From Akkermansia muciniphila (lineage in GTDB: Bacteria > Verrucomicrobiota > Verrucomicrobiia > Verrucomicrobiales > Akkermansiaceae): DNA of 45,255 bases. The notes under the pieces were generated by a model, which was not told the origin of the DNA, did not search any database, and saw only the letters and a list, made by a program, of their open reading frames with translations. The stretch is from the NCBI GenBank assembly GCA_945890645.1, contig CAMDCV010000033.1, positions 1 through 45,255 on the forward strand, given 5' to 3'. Positions 1-8,032 of this stretch are shown piece by piece (the first letter of the stretch is position 1; every line of letters starts with the position of its first letter). A program made the translations under genes and the position numbers.

Positions 1-41
1 ATCCTCTTGACACTGCCCGTGGTAGCACATACGGTATCAAA

Positions 42-452
42 GTGATTCGCGCTGTGATTGACACGAACGTGCTAGTCGCGGCCTTACGCTCTTCCACCGG
101 TGCAAGCCATCAGATTCTTCTGGCTGCAGATCGGGGTGAGTTCGAGGTCGCGCTGTCCGTTCCGTTACTCGCGGAATATGATGATGTCTGCCATCGACCT
201 GACAATGGGATTCTCATTCCGGCATCGGCGATCGACGACGTGATCAATCGAATTGCGCAAATATCTTGGCAACAGACAATCCACTACTTGTGGCCTGGCA
301 TCCTGCCCGATCCCATGGATGACATGGTATTGGAAGTAGCCGTTGCCGCCGGAGCATCACACATCATCACCTTCAACCACAAGGATCTCAAGCAAGCCTC
401 GGAGTTTGGGATCGCCGTAGTAACACCCTCCGAGTTCATGAAAAAATTATGA
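42..452 (+). CDS. PIN-domain toxin (putative type II toxin-antitoxin RNase)
   Basis: A 136-residue protein of the PIN-like family usually annotated as putative toxin component, PIN family (COG1569 type). Such proteins are Mg-dependent ribonucleases. The first strand carries VIDTNV with the first acidic residue at D7; further candidate active-site acids are E45 and D93/D94, followed by the TFNHKDL segment near residues 110-116 that closes the site. The start is GTG at 42, chosen because family members begin a few residues before the VIDTN motif. The stop overlaps the next ATG by four bases (ATGA), so toxin precedes antitoxin, opposite to the commoner order. An upstream frame ends at 43-45 and overlaps the GTG, so an earlier gene may run into it from outside the window. 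Family assignment is firm; the RNA target is unknown. Confidence 0.9.
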   Translation: MIRAVIDTNVLVAALRSSTGASHQILLAADRGEFEVALSVPLLAEYDDVCHRPDNGILIPASAIDDVINRIAQISWQQTIHYLWPGILPDPMDDMVLEVAVAAGASHIITFNHKDLKQASEFGIAVVTPSEFMKKL

Positions 453-715
453 GCACACTAAGCCTAAGAATACCAGATTCGTTGCATCGAACACTGAAGA
501 GCGCCGCCGAGCAAGACGGCGTTTCCATCAACCAATTTGTCAGTCTTGCTGTCGCAGAGAAATTGTCAGCTTTGCAGACCTACAACTTGATCGCGGAACG
601 TGCCGCGAAAGGTTCTCGCGAAAGCTTTCTCAAAGCCATGTCCACGGTGCCATCCGGAGAGGTGATAGAGGGTGATGAGATTCCTTCGCGAGCCAAAAGG
701 AAAACCAGTCAATAA
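449..715 (+). CDS. Ribbon-helix-helix antitoxin
   Basis: An 88-residue protein whose first 42 residues fit a ribbon-helix-helix (Arc/HicB-like) DNA-binding fold: a short strand (TLSLRIPDSLH), then two helices containing AEQDGVSINQFV. The remainder, rich in charged residues, would be the toxin-wrapping tail. It starts inside the stop codon of the PIN gene, which implies translational coupling. By analogy with other type II systems it should neutralise the PIN RNase and repress the shared promoter; that role is inferred from family and position. A third tiny ORF follows after three bases. Confidence 0.85.
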   Translation: MSTLSLRIPDSLHRTLKSAAEQDGVSINQFVSLAVAEKLSALQTYNLIAERAAKGSRESFLKAMSTVPSGEVIEGDEIPSRAKRKTSQ

Positions 716-718
716 TCG

Positions 719-841
719 ATGAATGACAACGACTTTCAAAAGCACTTGGAGAGCGTGAAGCAAATGGGGGCGATCATACAGGGGGAAAATACACCCCAGC
801 CAAATGATTACCCTTTCCTCTCTGTGGTCCTCGCATGGTAA
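719..841 (+). CDS. 40-residue ORF resembling the N-terminus of an HTH antitoxin, probably truncated
   Basis: An ATG three bases after the antitoxin stop opens a 40-codon frame ending in TAA. Its first part (NDNDFQKHLESVKQMGAI followed by a GE-P pattern) resembles the start of small XRE/HigA-NadS-type regulators, which begin with a helix of the form F-x-x-L-x-x-S-V-x-x-x-G-A-x-x-x-G and continue into a helix-turn-helix. Here the frame diverges after about residue 28 and stops before any HTH, so it is either a decayed antitoxin or a short peptide of unknown role. Placement directly behind the TA pair supports it being a real or formerly real gene. The resemblance is by eye only. Confidence 0.4.
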   Translation: MNDNDFQKHLESVKQMGAIIQGENTPQPNDYPFLSVVLAW

Positions 842-1052
842 CATTTTAGCATTTAGTTAGGTTTGATAGATCTATGGTTATTCTCTCTTGATGATTGGAT
901 TTGACTCCGCATTTGTCAAAAAATTCTGAGTTGCAAGATGACTTCTGCCTTCCCTTTAGACAACTCGCTCCGCACTGCTTTCGCTGGGCTTTGTCTCTTC
1001 GTATGCTGGAGCGTGCCCCGCAAGAACTGGACAGGAAATAAGAGCTTTCCGA

Positions 1053-1148
1053 ATCGATGCCGACAAAGCCTACCTGCAAAGCGGCGGGAGTTTCAGAGCC
1101 GTGGTCGTTTCCTTGCTGACTTCCGATTCGTTTATTTATCGGAAATGA
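1053..1148 (+). pseudogene. Leftover C-terminal tail of a DUF1592/DUF1585-type protein (copy A)
   Basis: A 31-codon stretch from GAT at 1056 to the TGA at 1146-1148 reads DADKAYLQSGGSFRAVV and ends SLLTSDSFIYRK-stop. The GGSFR...SLLTSDSF-xxR pattern resembles the extreme C-terminus of planctomycete/verrucomicrobial DUF1592-DUF1585 cytochrome-like proteins. Upstream in this frame no family sequence continues, so only the tail remains. A second copy lies at 7937-8032. Of seven base differences between the copies six are synonymous, which shows that both once evolved as coding sequence. Family naming is from memory of the motif and is less certain than the repeat itself. Confidence 0.6.
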
Positions 1149-1171
1149 TGATCCCCATCTTTCGTTAAACG

Positions 1172-1230
1172 TGGCGTAAGGCACAGGCAGAATACTCTGC
1201 TATGCCTTACGCCATTTGCTTCTTTTGTTT
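1172..1230. terminator. Strong hairpin between convergent units, probable terminator
   Basis: A perfect 12-base inverted repeat (TGGCGTAAGGCA at 1172-1183 with its complement at 1203-1214) encloses a loop that holds a smaller GCAGA/TCTGC stem, so the structure is nested. The plus strand continues into a T-rich stretch (TTTGCTTCTTTTG, then TTTTTG). It lies between the plus-strand remnant ending at 1148 and the minus-strand lipoprotein gene ending at 1248. It therefore probably terminates plus-strand transcription and may act in both directions. Confidence 0.6.
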
Positions 1231-1247
1231 TTGTTTTCCCGAGAAAG

Positions 1248-1712
1248 CTATTCTTCTCGCATCTTGGCCAGGGCCTCTTGGAACCGTTTTGCCAGATCGG
1301 GGTCTTTGGCGATCGTGGGCATGGCTTTGGTCATGGCTTCTTGCATGCGCTGTATGGCGGGCTGCATGATGCCTTCCAATTTGGTTTTGAGTTCGGGACT
1401 CATGTCACTGTCCATGGATTTCATTTGTTTACCGATCTTGGCAAATTCTTCCGCAATCGGCGCGATTTTTGGCAGGGCTGCTTCAGCGGATGGAGCATCG
1501 GTGATGGATTCCATGACCACAGCGATCTCGTTTTGGAGCTTGGCAATTTGTTTGACGACGGCTTCGGGCGAATCAGGTGCTGCTGGCGCGGGAGCTGGTT
1601 CCGCTGAGTCCGTTTGCTCCACGGTGGTTGTTTTTTCTTCTGGCTTGCAGGAGGGCAGCAGGAAGCTGATCGACAAGCTCAAAAGAGCGATGGTGTATAG
1701 TGTTGTTTTCAT
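1248..1712 (-). CDS. Small hypothetical lipoprotein
   Basis: A protein of about 154 residues with a lipoprotein signal: MKTTLYT, a hydrophobic stretch (IALLSLSISFLL) and a lipobox ending LPSC, so the mature protein would start at Cys and be lipid-anchored. A Pro/Ala/Glu-rich linker follows. The rest is helical, Lys/Glu-rich and Met-rich, with heptad-like spacing, suggesting a soluble helical bundle outside the cytoplasmic membrane. I chose the internal ATG at 1712 because it places the basic N-region directly before the hydrophobic core; a start five codons earlier is possible. It follows the exported-protein gene 1842-3185 on the same strand after about 130 bases. I do not recognise a named family. 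Confidence 0.75.
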   Translation of the reverse strand: MKTTLYTIALLSLSISFLLPSCKPEEKTTTVEQTDSAEPAPAPAAPDSPEAVVKQIAKLQNEIAVVMESITDAPSAEAALPKIAPIAEEFAKIGKQMKSMDSDMSPELKTKLEGIMQPAIQRMQEAMTKAMPTIAKDPDLAKRFQEALAKMREE

Positions 1713-1841
1713 GGTATGTGGTGGCACCGATCAGTGCTCATGGATGAGAGAAAGATTTTTTGGCGAAAGTTTCTGAATTTTTCCCATGGGATTTTGTTAA
1801 CGTCGTTTTTTTGGTGCGTGGACTCTCACGACGGATGGGGA

Positions 1842-3185
1842 TCATTCCGAGATGCCACCGCCTGAAATGAGTTCATATTTCATGCGTAGGAATGCGGCGG
1901 GACGACTACTGCGGTTTTGACTGGACGGGAAGGTGATGGTTCGCGCCGTAAAATTGTTCGATTCGATCACCCGCGATGCACCTGTTCCCGTCCAGAGGCT
2001 TCCTACGCCAAAGCCGCTGCGGCGCGTTTGTTCGCTCCAGTTGGTCAATCCAGTCGATTCTTCGAAGATCAATCGGACATCGCTGGGCAGTGGCGAGGGA
2101 ATGATCATTTGGAGAGCCGGCACATTTCCTGTAGCGAGCATGTAGGACGCGCGACGGGCTCGCCAGGCTGTCGGTGATGGCCCTGCTGGATTGATGCGGT
2201 GGAGATAGCTTTCGATATTGCTGATTCCGTCGCCGTTGGGGTCGGCATTGGCTAGGGTATCATTGGCAGTCAGGCCGTGTCCGCTCATGTAATCGGCAAA
2301 TCCACTGCCGTTGGTGTCGCCGATCGTGATCGTAGTGGTCGGATGGCTGAGCACGTAGTTGGGTGAGCTTGGCCATGTGATGATCACGGTTTCTGGCGAT
2401 TCGTTCAGAGTATCGACCAGAGATTGGAAAGTGAAGCTCGCTGTGCTGTTAGAACCAGTGAATTCCACACTGTTTGCAGGAAGGAGGCTGCATGAATAAT
2501 CGGAAGAGTGAGTGGCCGAGCCGCTGATGGTAGGGGTGAGGGTGATGGTCCCGGAATATCCGGACTCCCGTGCGAGGGAGATGGTGTTCACTCCGGAACC
2601 TTCTGATAGAGTCAGCGACTGTGGCACGGTGATGGTGGGTGCCAGCTCTGAGACTAGATCATCAAATTGGTGATAGCCGAATCCAGAATTGTTATTATTC
2701 ACGGTCCATCGCAGGGTGCTGAGTCCGTTAAAGTTGGAGGGGAACTGGTGAACGACTCCTGCAACGGAGCTGCCAGTACTTAAGGTGACAGTGACCGGAG
2801 CACTGCCGTCGCTTTTGAGTCCGGTGAAGGTCACTGTGCTTGTGCCGCCAAATGGAAAAAGGCGGATGGACTTCATGGTGAAAGGAGTATAAATGGGATG
2901 GTGGAAGAAGAAACGTGCAACGCTCCATTTCGCGCTCGGTGATTTCACTCCCGTTTTGTAGAAAAAGTTGTCATTATTGCGAATGACCATTTGAGTGAGA
3001 GCGGAGGTGCTAAAATCCTGACAACTCAATTGCATCCCATCTTCGATCCAGGGATTGGCGATTTGGAATTCGCTGTTCGCAGGGGGATTGGCGGAGTTGA
3101 AGTTCATCGTCCGGTCCGCCCCATGAGCAGTAGATAGGACAATAGGCACTAGTAAAATCGGCAGGTATCGAGTGATTCGGTTCAT
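1842..3185 (-). CDS. Exported protein with Calx-beta-like domain and EF-hand-like C-terminal module
   Basis: A 447-residue secreted protein. Residues 1-22 are a signal peptide ending STAHG-AD. An all-beta region (about 24-180) of unknown family follows. Residues about 184-290 resemble a Calx-beta repeat (SLTLSEGSGVNTISLAR, then SPETVIITW and TITIGD). A Ca-loop-like motif DPNGDG at 315-320 leads into ISNIESYLHRINP, the spacer common in verrucomicrobial surface proteins. The last 90 residues contain LTNWSEQT and end with FLRMKYEL plus a short tail. The C-terminal third parallels those of the proteins at 11040 and 14691. The gene lies 59 bases after the PEP-CTERM gene on the same strand, probably in one transcript. 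The role is unknown; cell-surface or extracellular adhesion is a guess. Confidence 0.75.
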   Translation of the reverse strand: MNRITRYLPILLVPIVLSTAHGADRTMNFNSANPPANSEFQIANPWIEDGMQLSCQDFSTSALTQMVIRNNDNFFYKTGVKSPSAKWSVARFFFHHPIYTPFTMKSIRLFPFGGTSTVTFTGLKSDGSAPVTVTLSTGSSVAGVVHQFPSNFNGLSTLRWTVNNNNSGFGYHQFDDLVSELAPTITVPQSLTLSEGSGVNTISLARESGYSGTITLTPTISGSATHSSDYSCSLLPANSVEFTGSNSTASFTFQSLVDTLNESPETVIITWPSSPNYVLSHPTTTITIGDTNGSGFADYMSGHGLTANDTLANADPNGDGISNIESYLHRINPAGPSPTAWRARRASYMLATGNVPALQMIIPSPLPSDVRLIFEESTGLTNWSEQTRRSGFGVGSLWTGTGASRVIESNNFTARTITFPSSQNRSSRPAAFLRMKYELISGGGISE

Positions 3186-3244
3186 CGTATATGTATTTTG
3201 AGGTGGTTAGAGTAAAATTTCCGAGGTGAAGCATGGCAGAGGAC

Positions 3245-3910
3245 TCAGCGCTGGCGGCGGAGCAGCAAAAGAAAACCGATTCCACCCAGAAGCGAAGTAA
3301 CGGGTTCCGGGATTGGCGTTACGGTCATGCGAATTCTCGGCACCGGACCGGAACTGAGTTCACTCCATGGACTGATGGGTGTGGAACTCCATGAGGTTCC
3401 CAGAGTCCACTCGGGATCGACGATGGGAGCATTGCTGTTGGCGATGGAGTAGAGTGCGTTTCCGGCAGGGACAGTATAGTGAATCCAGTAAAGCGTGTTT
3501 GCCTCTAACAGAGGTGCATTCGCAGGAATGATGGAGAGAATTTGATTGATGGGAGAGCTCGATGCGGGAGTGACGGTGCCGAGAGTGATGGGATTGAGAC
3601 CGCCGGGGACCAGGGTGCCGGTGCTCAGTGTGGCCAGGATAGGCGCGATGGTTCCGCCGCCGATGGCGATGGCAAACTCCAGGTTATTGAGATAAGATTG
3701 GCTATTTCCCGTAGTGAAAGAAAACGCCACCTGGCGATCGGGAAAGGGATTACCAAAAAACCCCGATGTGGCGAGCGGGCCACTCAGTGATTGCGAGGAT
3801 GACTGCGTGCCAACGCCAAGGTTGTTGATGGATACCGCGGCTTCCGATGCGAAGCTGGTGGCGATGAGCAGGGTGATGACGCGAGTGAGGCGAACGATTG
3901 TTGTTTTCAT
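3245..3910 (-). CDS. PEP-CTERM sorted exported protein (choice-of-anchor R-like)
   Basis: A protein of 221 residues from the chosen ATG at 3910 (MKTTIVRLTR), which directly precedes a hydrophobic signal segment ending SFASEAAVS. An earlier in-frame start would add 30 residues with no export logic. The C-terminus is a textbook PEP-CTERM signal: PIPEPVTSLL, a hydrophobic span, then LLLLRRQR. Such tails are recognised by exosortase/archaeosortase-type enzymes; none is encoded in this window. The body (NNLGVGTQSS, then SFTTGNSQSYLNNLEFAI, then YWIHYTV) resembles proteins labelled choice-of-anchor R, from memory. It sits about 100 bases downstream of the WD40 kinase gene, so it may be regulated with the sigma factor and kinase. 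Confidence 0.8.
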   Translation of the reverse strand: MKTTIVRLTRVITLLIATSFASEAAVSINNLGVGTQSSSQSLSGPLATSGFFGNPFPDRQVAFSFTTGNSQSYLNNLEFAIAIGGGTIAPILATLSTGTLVPGGLNPITLGTVTPASSSPINQILSIIPANAPLLEANTLYWIHYTVPAGNALYSIANSNAPIVDPEWTLGTSWSSTPISPWSELSSGPVPRIRMTVTPIPEPVTSLLGGIGFLLLLRRQR

Positions 3911-4009
3911 GGTATGGATGCGAGGAAAACTGGCATTCATCACCAGCATTCTCATGCCATACAGAAAGATCGGCGCGCGAAAGTTTCTGAGAAAATTCAA
4001 TTCGTTGAA

Positions 4010-7000
4010 TCACGGGGCTCGCTTGGCGGGAAACTCGCGCCATGCCCCTGACTCAGTCATTCCGCGCAATACGGAATCATCGGCCGAAAACTCCAGTGCG
4101 TGGAAAATTTCACCGCGATGCATGGTTCCGAGCTCGCGCCAAGTCGCAAGATGCCAGAGCCGAGTCGTGGCATCGGCTGCGCTTGTGACGAGCGTTTTGC
4201 CATCGTGAGAAAAGGCGATGCTGGTGAGCCTGCCTTGGTGGCCACGCAACTCGCGCTCGAGATTTCCCTCTGGCATGGTGCGCACGGTGACGATGTTGTC
4301 ATCACCTCCGGAGGCGAGCCGATTTCCCTGCGGAGAAAAGCCGACAGTGGATGCCACATCTTCAGTGAGCCGGATGGGAGAGCCCCAGTGCCCGGTTTCG
4401 GTGTCCAGCACGCGCAGAATTCGTGGCCAAGAAAATGCGCCGAGGAAGCGTCCGTTTTCGGAAAGGATCAAACGGACGTAGGTTTCGCCGGGGCCTGGGA
4501 TGGTTTGTTGCGTTTCTCGCGAGTTGGCGGGATGGAATGCAATACTCTCGTTCGCTCGTCCGCTGCCGCGCCACTCGCCTTGCGGGCAGATCACGTTGAT
4601 TGAGGGGGGCGGATTTGTGGTTTGTGGAATGGCGTCTTGTCGGGAGGGAGGTGAAACGGGCGCGGGCAGTAAGCCGGACCACAGGCGGCAACTGCGGTCG
4701 ATGCTGCCAGTGACAAGGTGGTTCCCATCGGGAGAAAAATCGAAGTCGAGAATGCCATCTTCATGCCCTCGCAGCAACCGTGCTGGGGCGTCGGCCTTGA
4801 TGGACTGAAGAGCGAGGATTTGCCCGGCTTGTGTGGAGGCAAGCCGAAGCCCATCAGGCGAAATTCTGAATTGCTGGAAGGTTCCCGTAATCGGATAGAT
4901 TTGGCCGCTGCGTGTTCCTTCCGGGAGCTTCCACTGGACGATCATGCTGCCGGTGCTGAGATTGCCGAAGAGCGTTTTGCCATCCGTAGAATAGGCAAGT
5001 TGTTTGAGGGCAATCGGGTGATCGATCCGCTGGATCTCTTTTCCAGTCGCCAATGAATGGATCGCAATGTGACTCGCACCGTGAGGCAACAATGCGATGT
5101 GTTGCGCGTCTGGGGAAATCGCAAAGTTCCCCAGCAGATTCGGAATTTCTCTCAACAAGGACAAGTTCGCACTATCGTAGATGCTGAGCCGATGGAACTG
5201 ACCGGGTCCTTCCACGGGGCTGAGGACACAAATGAATTTACCGTCTGAGGAGTAATCGATTTGGGTAACATAGGTTTCGGGGATCAATCCATCAAGTTCC
5301 CCATCGGGCATGTTCCAGATTCTGAGGTAACTGCCGAGGCCGGCGGTGATGAGGGATTTACCATCCGGGGACCAAACAAGATGGGAAGTGTCGCCAAGTT
5401 TCGAGGGTCTTCCGCGCATGCGCACCTCGTCAGGGTTGATCGGCTGGGTGAGAATTTTTAGCGCCATGGCTTGAGACCGAGCCGTGACGCGACCCATCAA
5501 AGGAATTTCCGCTGGACCGCGGGGTGCATCATCACGCGGCAGTTCTAACAGATTGTCTCCGCCGGGAAATGTGCGAAAGATCACACGGCCCTCACGACCA
5601 GCGCTGGCGAGAATTTTCCCATCGGGACTCACGGCCACACCAGTGACCGCGGAGGAGTGACTTTGCCAAAGCTGCAAATCATCGCCACGGCAGAGCCGGG
5701 AAAGCCAGTGCCACTCATAGCCGCGCAAGTCGTCCGCCCCGTCTTTCGGCAGATGATTGGCGAGCATGGCACGCGCCTTGCCCAGGTGGCCTTCTTCGAT
5801 CGCACGATAGCCGACATAAAGGTCCGCCGCATAGGAATTGAGCTGGGACTGATTGCGCGCGCGTGCGGCTTCTTCCGCCTTGGTAAGGGCGATGCCAGCT
5901 TGGCGCACGGCTTGGTCTTTTTCCTTTTGTAAAAGAATTGAGCCGAAGATGAGAAAGGCCAGCAAGACCAAGGAGGCGACTGTCGTGGCGATGCCGAGTG
6001 CCGCGGCGACGGGGTGTCTGCGGCAAGCTCGAATCGTTTTTTCCATCCATCCGAGTGGTCGTGCGATGACCGCTTCATGACGCTGCCACCGTGCGAGATC
6101 ATCCGCAAACGCGGCGGTAGTGGCATAGCGGCGTGACGGATCACGGCGCAGGGCGGTCAGGCAGATCATCGCCAGATCGCGGTCGATGCGAGGATTGCTG
6201 ACGCGGGGATCGGGCACGTCGTGCGAGACGACTTGGCGCAGAACATCCAGAGGAGTCTCGCCTGTGAAGGGCGGCCTGCCTGTGAGGACGTGGTAAAGAA
6301 TCGCCCCCAAGCTGTAAAGGTCCGCGGCGGTTGTGATACTCGCACCGGCAGCTTGCTCGGGCGACATGTAGCAGGGAGTACCCAGCGCGGCGCCTGTCAT
6401 GGTCGCTCCAGCAGGAGCATGAATCATCCGCGCTAGCCCGAAGTCACTCACCAGCGGCTCGCCTTGCTCATCGATGAGAATGTTCGCTGGCTTGAGGTCG
6501 CGGTGAAGGATGCCGCGCTCATGTGCATAGTGAACGGCGCGGGCCACTTTGATGAGGATCTCGATCAGTGCATCGGAAGTATCCCGCGTGCCAAGAAATT
6601 CATGTCGAACGATCTTTTCCGCGAGGGTGCCGCCAGCGGCGAATGGCATGACATAGTAGGGTGTGCCTTCGTGTTCCCCCACTGCGTAAATGCGCACGAT
6701 GTTCGGGTGATCCAATTCCAGCACGGACTCGCATTCGAGGCGGAAGCGCCTCAACTCATCCGGCCCTGCCAATCGTGCGGAAGCGAGCATTTTGATCGCG
6801 ACAGAGGTAATTCCATCTGGCGCACGAGCGAGGAAAACGATGCCATGACCACCGCGGCCGATGATTTCCTCAAGTTGATAGTCCCCACATTCACCGATCG
6901 GATCATCAACCACTTCTTCATTTTCCAAGATGCCGAAACTCAGCGCCGTGGCCAGTAGGCAACCGGGACACAGCGCATCCGCACCTGCGAGATTCGAGGG

Positions 7001-7045
7001 TGTGCCACATCGCGCACAATGGGATGAATGACTATTTGTGGGCAT
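4010..7045 (-). CDS. Membrane Ser/Thr protein kinase with C-terminal WD40 propeller(s)
   Basis: A 1011-residue Hanks-type kinase. The N-terminus has a zinc-ribbon-like C10-x2-C13 and C26-x2-C29. The kinase domain spans about 56-325: P-loop GRGGHGIV (63-70), ATP-binding VAIK with K85, catalytic HRDLKPAN (D183), DFG at 201-203, activation segment GTPCYMSPEQ, then ADLYSLG. All key residues are present, so it should be active. One membrane span lies at about 347-372. After a short coiled region, residues 440-1005 hold WD40 repeats (for example VSPDGKILASAGREG, FSPDGNHLVTGSIDRS, FSHDGKTLVTSAADA), probably two partial propellers. It starts 44 bases after the sigma gene, a pairing common in PVC bacteria, and is followed by the PEP-CTERM gene. 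Signal and substrates are unknown. Confidence 0.95.
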   Translation of the reverse strand: MPTNSHSSHCARCGTPSNLAGADALCPGCLLATALSFGILENEEVVDDPIGECGDYQLEEIIGRGGHGIVFLARAPDGITSVAIKMLASARLAGPDELRRFRLECESVLELDHPNIVRIYAVGEHEGTPYYVMPFAAGGTLAEKIVRHEFLGTRDTSDALIEILIKVARAVHYAHERGILHRDLKPANILIDEQGEPLVSDFGLARMIHAPAGATMTGAALGTPCYMSPEQAAGASITTAADLYSLGAILYHVLTGRPPFTGETPLDVLRQVVSHDVPDPRVSNPRIDRDLAMICLTALRRDPSRRYATTAAFADDLARWQRHEAVIARPLGWMEKTIRACRRHPVAAALGIATTVASLVLLAFLIFGSILLQKEKDQAVRQAGIALTKAEEAARARNQSQLNSYAADLYVGYRAIEEGHLGKARAMLANHLPKDGADDLRGYEWHWLSRLCRGDDLQLWQSHSSAVTGVAVSPDGKILASAGREGRVIFRTFPGGDNLLELPRDDAPRGPAEIPLMGRVTARSQAMALKILTQPINPDEVRMRGRPSKLGDTSHLVWSPDGKSLITAGLGSYLRIWNMPDGELDGLIPETYVTQIDYSSDGKFICVLSPVEGPGQFHRLSIYDSANLSLLREIPNLLGNFAISPDAQHIALLPHGASHIAIHSLATGKEIQRIDHPIALKQLAYSTDGKTLFGNLSTGSMIVQWKLPEGTRSGQIYPITGTFQQFRISPDGLRLASTQAGQILALQSIKADAPARLLRGHEDGILDFDFSPDGNHLVTGSIDRSCRLWSGLLPAPVSPPSRQDAIPQTTNPPPSINVICPQGEWRGSGRANESIAFHPANSRETQQTIPGPGETYVRLILSENGRFLGAFSWPRILRVLDTETGHWGSPIRLTEDVASTVGFSPQGNRLASGGDDNIVTVRTMPEGNLERELRGHQGRLTSIAFSHDGKTLVTSAADATTRLWHLATWRELGTMHRGEIFHALEFSADDSVLRGMTESGAWREFPAKRAP

Positions 7046-7089
7046 CGCCTATGCAAGTGAAATACAGGATATAACCACAATAGTTTCTC

Positions 7090-7863
7090 TCAATAGCGAA
7101 GTGCCGCGATGAGGTGGCGCAATTCATCCTCCACGTCCTCATCGGTTGGCACGGTGCGGGCAATTTCCGCGCGCAGGAGTTGGCCGAAGCGTTGGCGCAT
7201 TTTGTAGATGGCGGATTTCGCGGCGGCTTCCGAAATTCCCAATCGGCACGCGGTGTCTGCGTAGGAGGCGGGTTCCTCGCCATCGGCAAGATATCCTTTG
7301 AGCGCATCATGACGATCCAATTGACCAGCGGCATCGTATTCCTTTTGCATGCGGGAGCGCACTCTAGCGAGCAAGGTCAGTGCCCATCGCTTGTCATAGG
7401 CCTTTTCTGGATTTTCTCCGCTATGGGGTTCGCATGCAGCGAGCAAAGCAGGATCCACCGTGTCCATATCCACCAGCGCTGCGCCGCCGCCACGTTTCTG
7501 AGTGCGCTCGCGTTTCCACTCGTTGATCAAAAAATGCTTGAGTGAAGCGAGGAGGAAATTGCGGAATCGCCCTTTATGAGGAGCTACCTCCGCAAAGCTA
7601 TTGCCCTTGATCAAACGGAGAAAAAATTCCTGGGCAAGATCTTCTGCGTGATGCAGCGCATATCCCTTCATCCGCAAATGCGCAAAAACCGGCGGCCAAT
7701 AGGCACGGCATAGCTGCTCCAGAGCCTCGCGTGAGGCCGGCGTGGAAGTTCCTGCGGCAGCGAGGACGATGGTCCAGGGAGTGTGCTTGAACGCTTGCTC
7801 ATGAGCTGTTTTCTCCTCATTCCCCGACGTTGATGCCGTGCTGCATTTCACAGGAAAGAGCAT
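7090..7863 (-). CDS. ECF-type RNA polymerase sigma factor paired with the kinase
   Basis: A sigma-70-like protein of about 257 residues. The N-terminal TPWTIVLAAAG, then CRAYWPPVFAHLR and HHAEDLAQEFFLRLI, match the region 2 layout of the PVC-type ECF factors associated with protein kinases. FRNFLLASLKHFLINEWKR covers the rest of region 2. The C-terminal region 4 helix-turn-helix is YADTACRLGISEAAAKSAIYKMRQRF. I chose ATG 7863; an in-frame TTG at 7950 would add 29 residues and run antisense into the protein-tail repeat, which is unlikely, and a later start just before the conserved part is possible. The next gene, the WD40 kinase, follows after 44 bases, so the kinase probably controls the factor directly or through a partner (inference). 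Confidence 0.88.
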   Translation of the reverse strand: MLFPVKCSTASTSGNEEKTAHEQAFKHTPWTIVLAAAGTSTPASREALEQLCRAYWPPVFAHLRMKGYALHHAEDLAQEFFLRLIKGNSFAEVAPHKGRFRNFLLASLKHFLINEWKRERTQKRGGGAALVDMDTVDPALLAACEPHSGENPEKAYDKRWALTLLARVRSRMQKEYDAAGQLDRHDALKGYLADGEEPASYADTACRLGISEAAAKSAIYKMRQRFGQLLRAEIARTVPTDEDVEDELRHLIAALRY

Positions 7864-7936
7864 CGAAAATTGCGTGCAATAAGTCAAACGGAAATTGGTA
7901 AGTGCAAGTGCCTCACTCACCGATTCCCCAACCCTG

Positions 7937-8032
7937 ATCGATGCCGACAAAGCCTACTTGCAAAGCGGCGGGAGTTTTAGGGCAGTGGTTGTTTCCCTGC
8001 TGACTTCCGATTCGTTTATTGATCGGAAATGA
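7937..8032 (+). pseudogene. Leftover C-terminal tail of a DUF1592/DUF1585-type protein (copy B)
   Basis: The same 31-codon tail as at 1053-1148, here ending SDSFIDRK-TGA (8030-8032). It matches copy A at 89 of 96 bases. The differences are six synonymous changes plus one Tyr-to-Asp change near the end. In frame, a few more codons extend upstream (LTDSPTLIDADK) before similarity is lost. It lies in the gap between the divergently read sigma genes at 7090 and 8263, pointing towards the latter. It has no start and no room for a full gene, so it is a relic of a larger gene or a copied tail. Confidence 0.6.

Noticed and set aside
7-35. TTGACA at 7-12 with TACGGT at 30-35 as a promoter for the PIN gene
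   Set aside because: The spacing of 17 is right but the -10 is poor, the transcript would be nearly leaderless, and an open frame (ending at 45) runs through it, so it may be the end of an upstream gene.
846-1184. A 112-codon minus-strand frame over the first protein-tail remnant
   Set aside because: The plus-strand reading shows silent-site divergence against copy B, which proves that strand was the coding one; no motif on the minus product.
7864-7950. N-terminal extension of the kinase-linked sigma factor to a TTG at 7950
   Set aside because: The extra 29 residues are not family-like and overlap the antisense protein-tail remnant; the ATG at 7863 is preferable.
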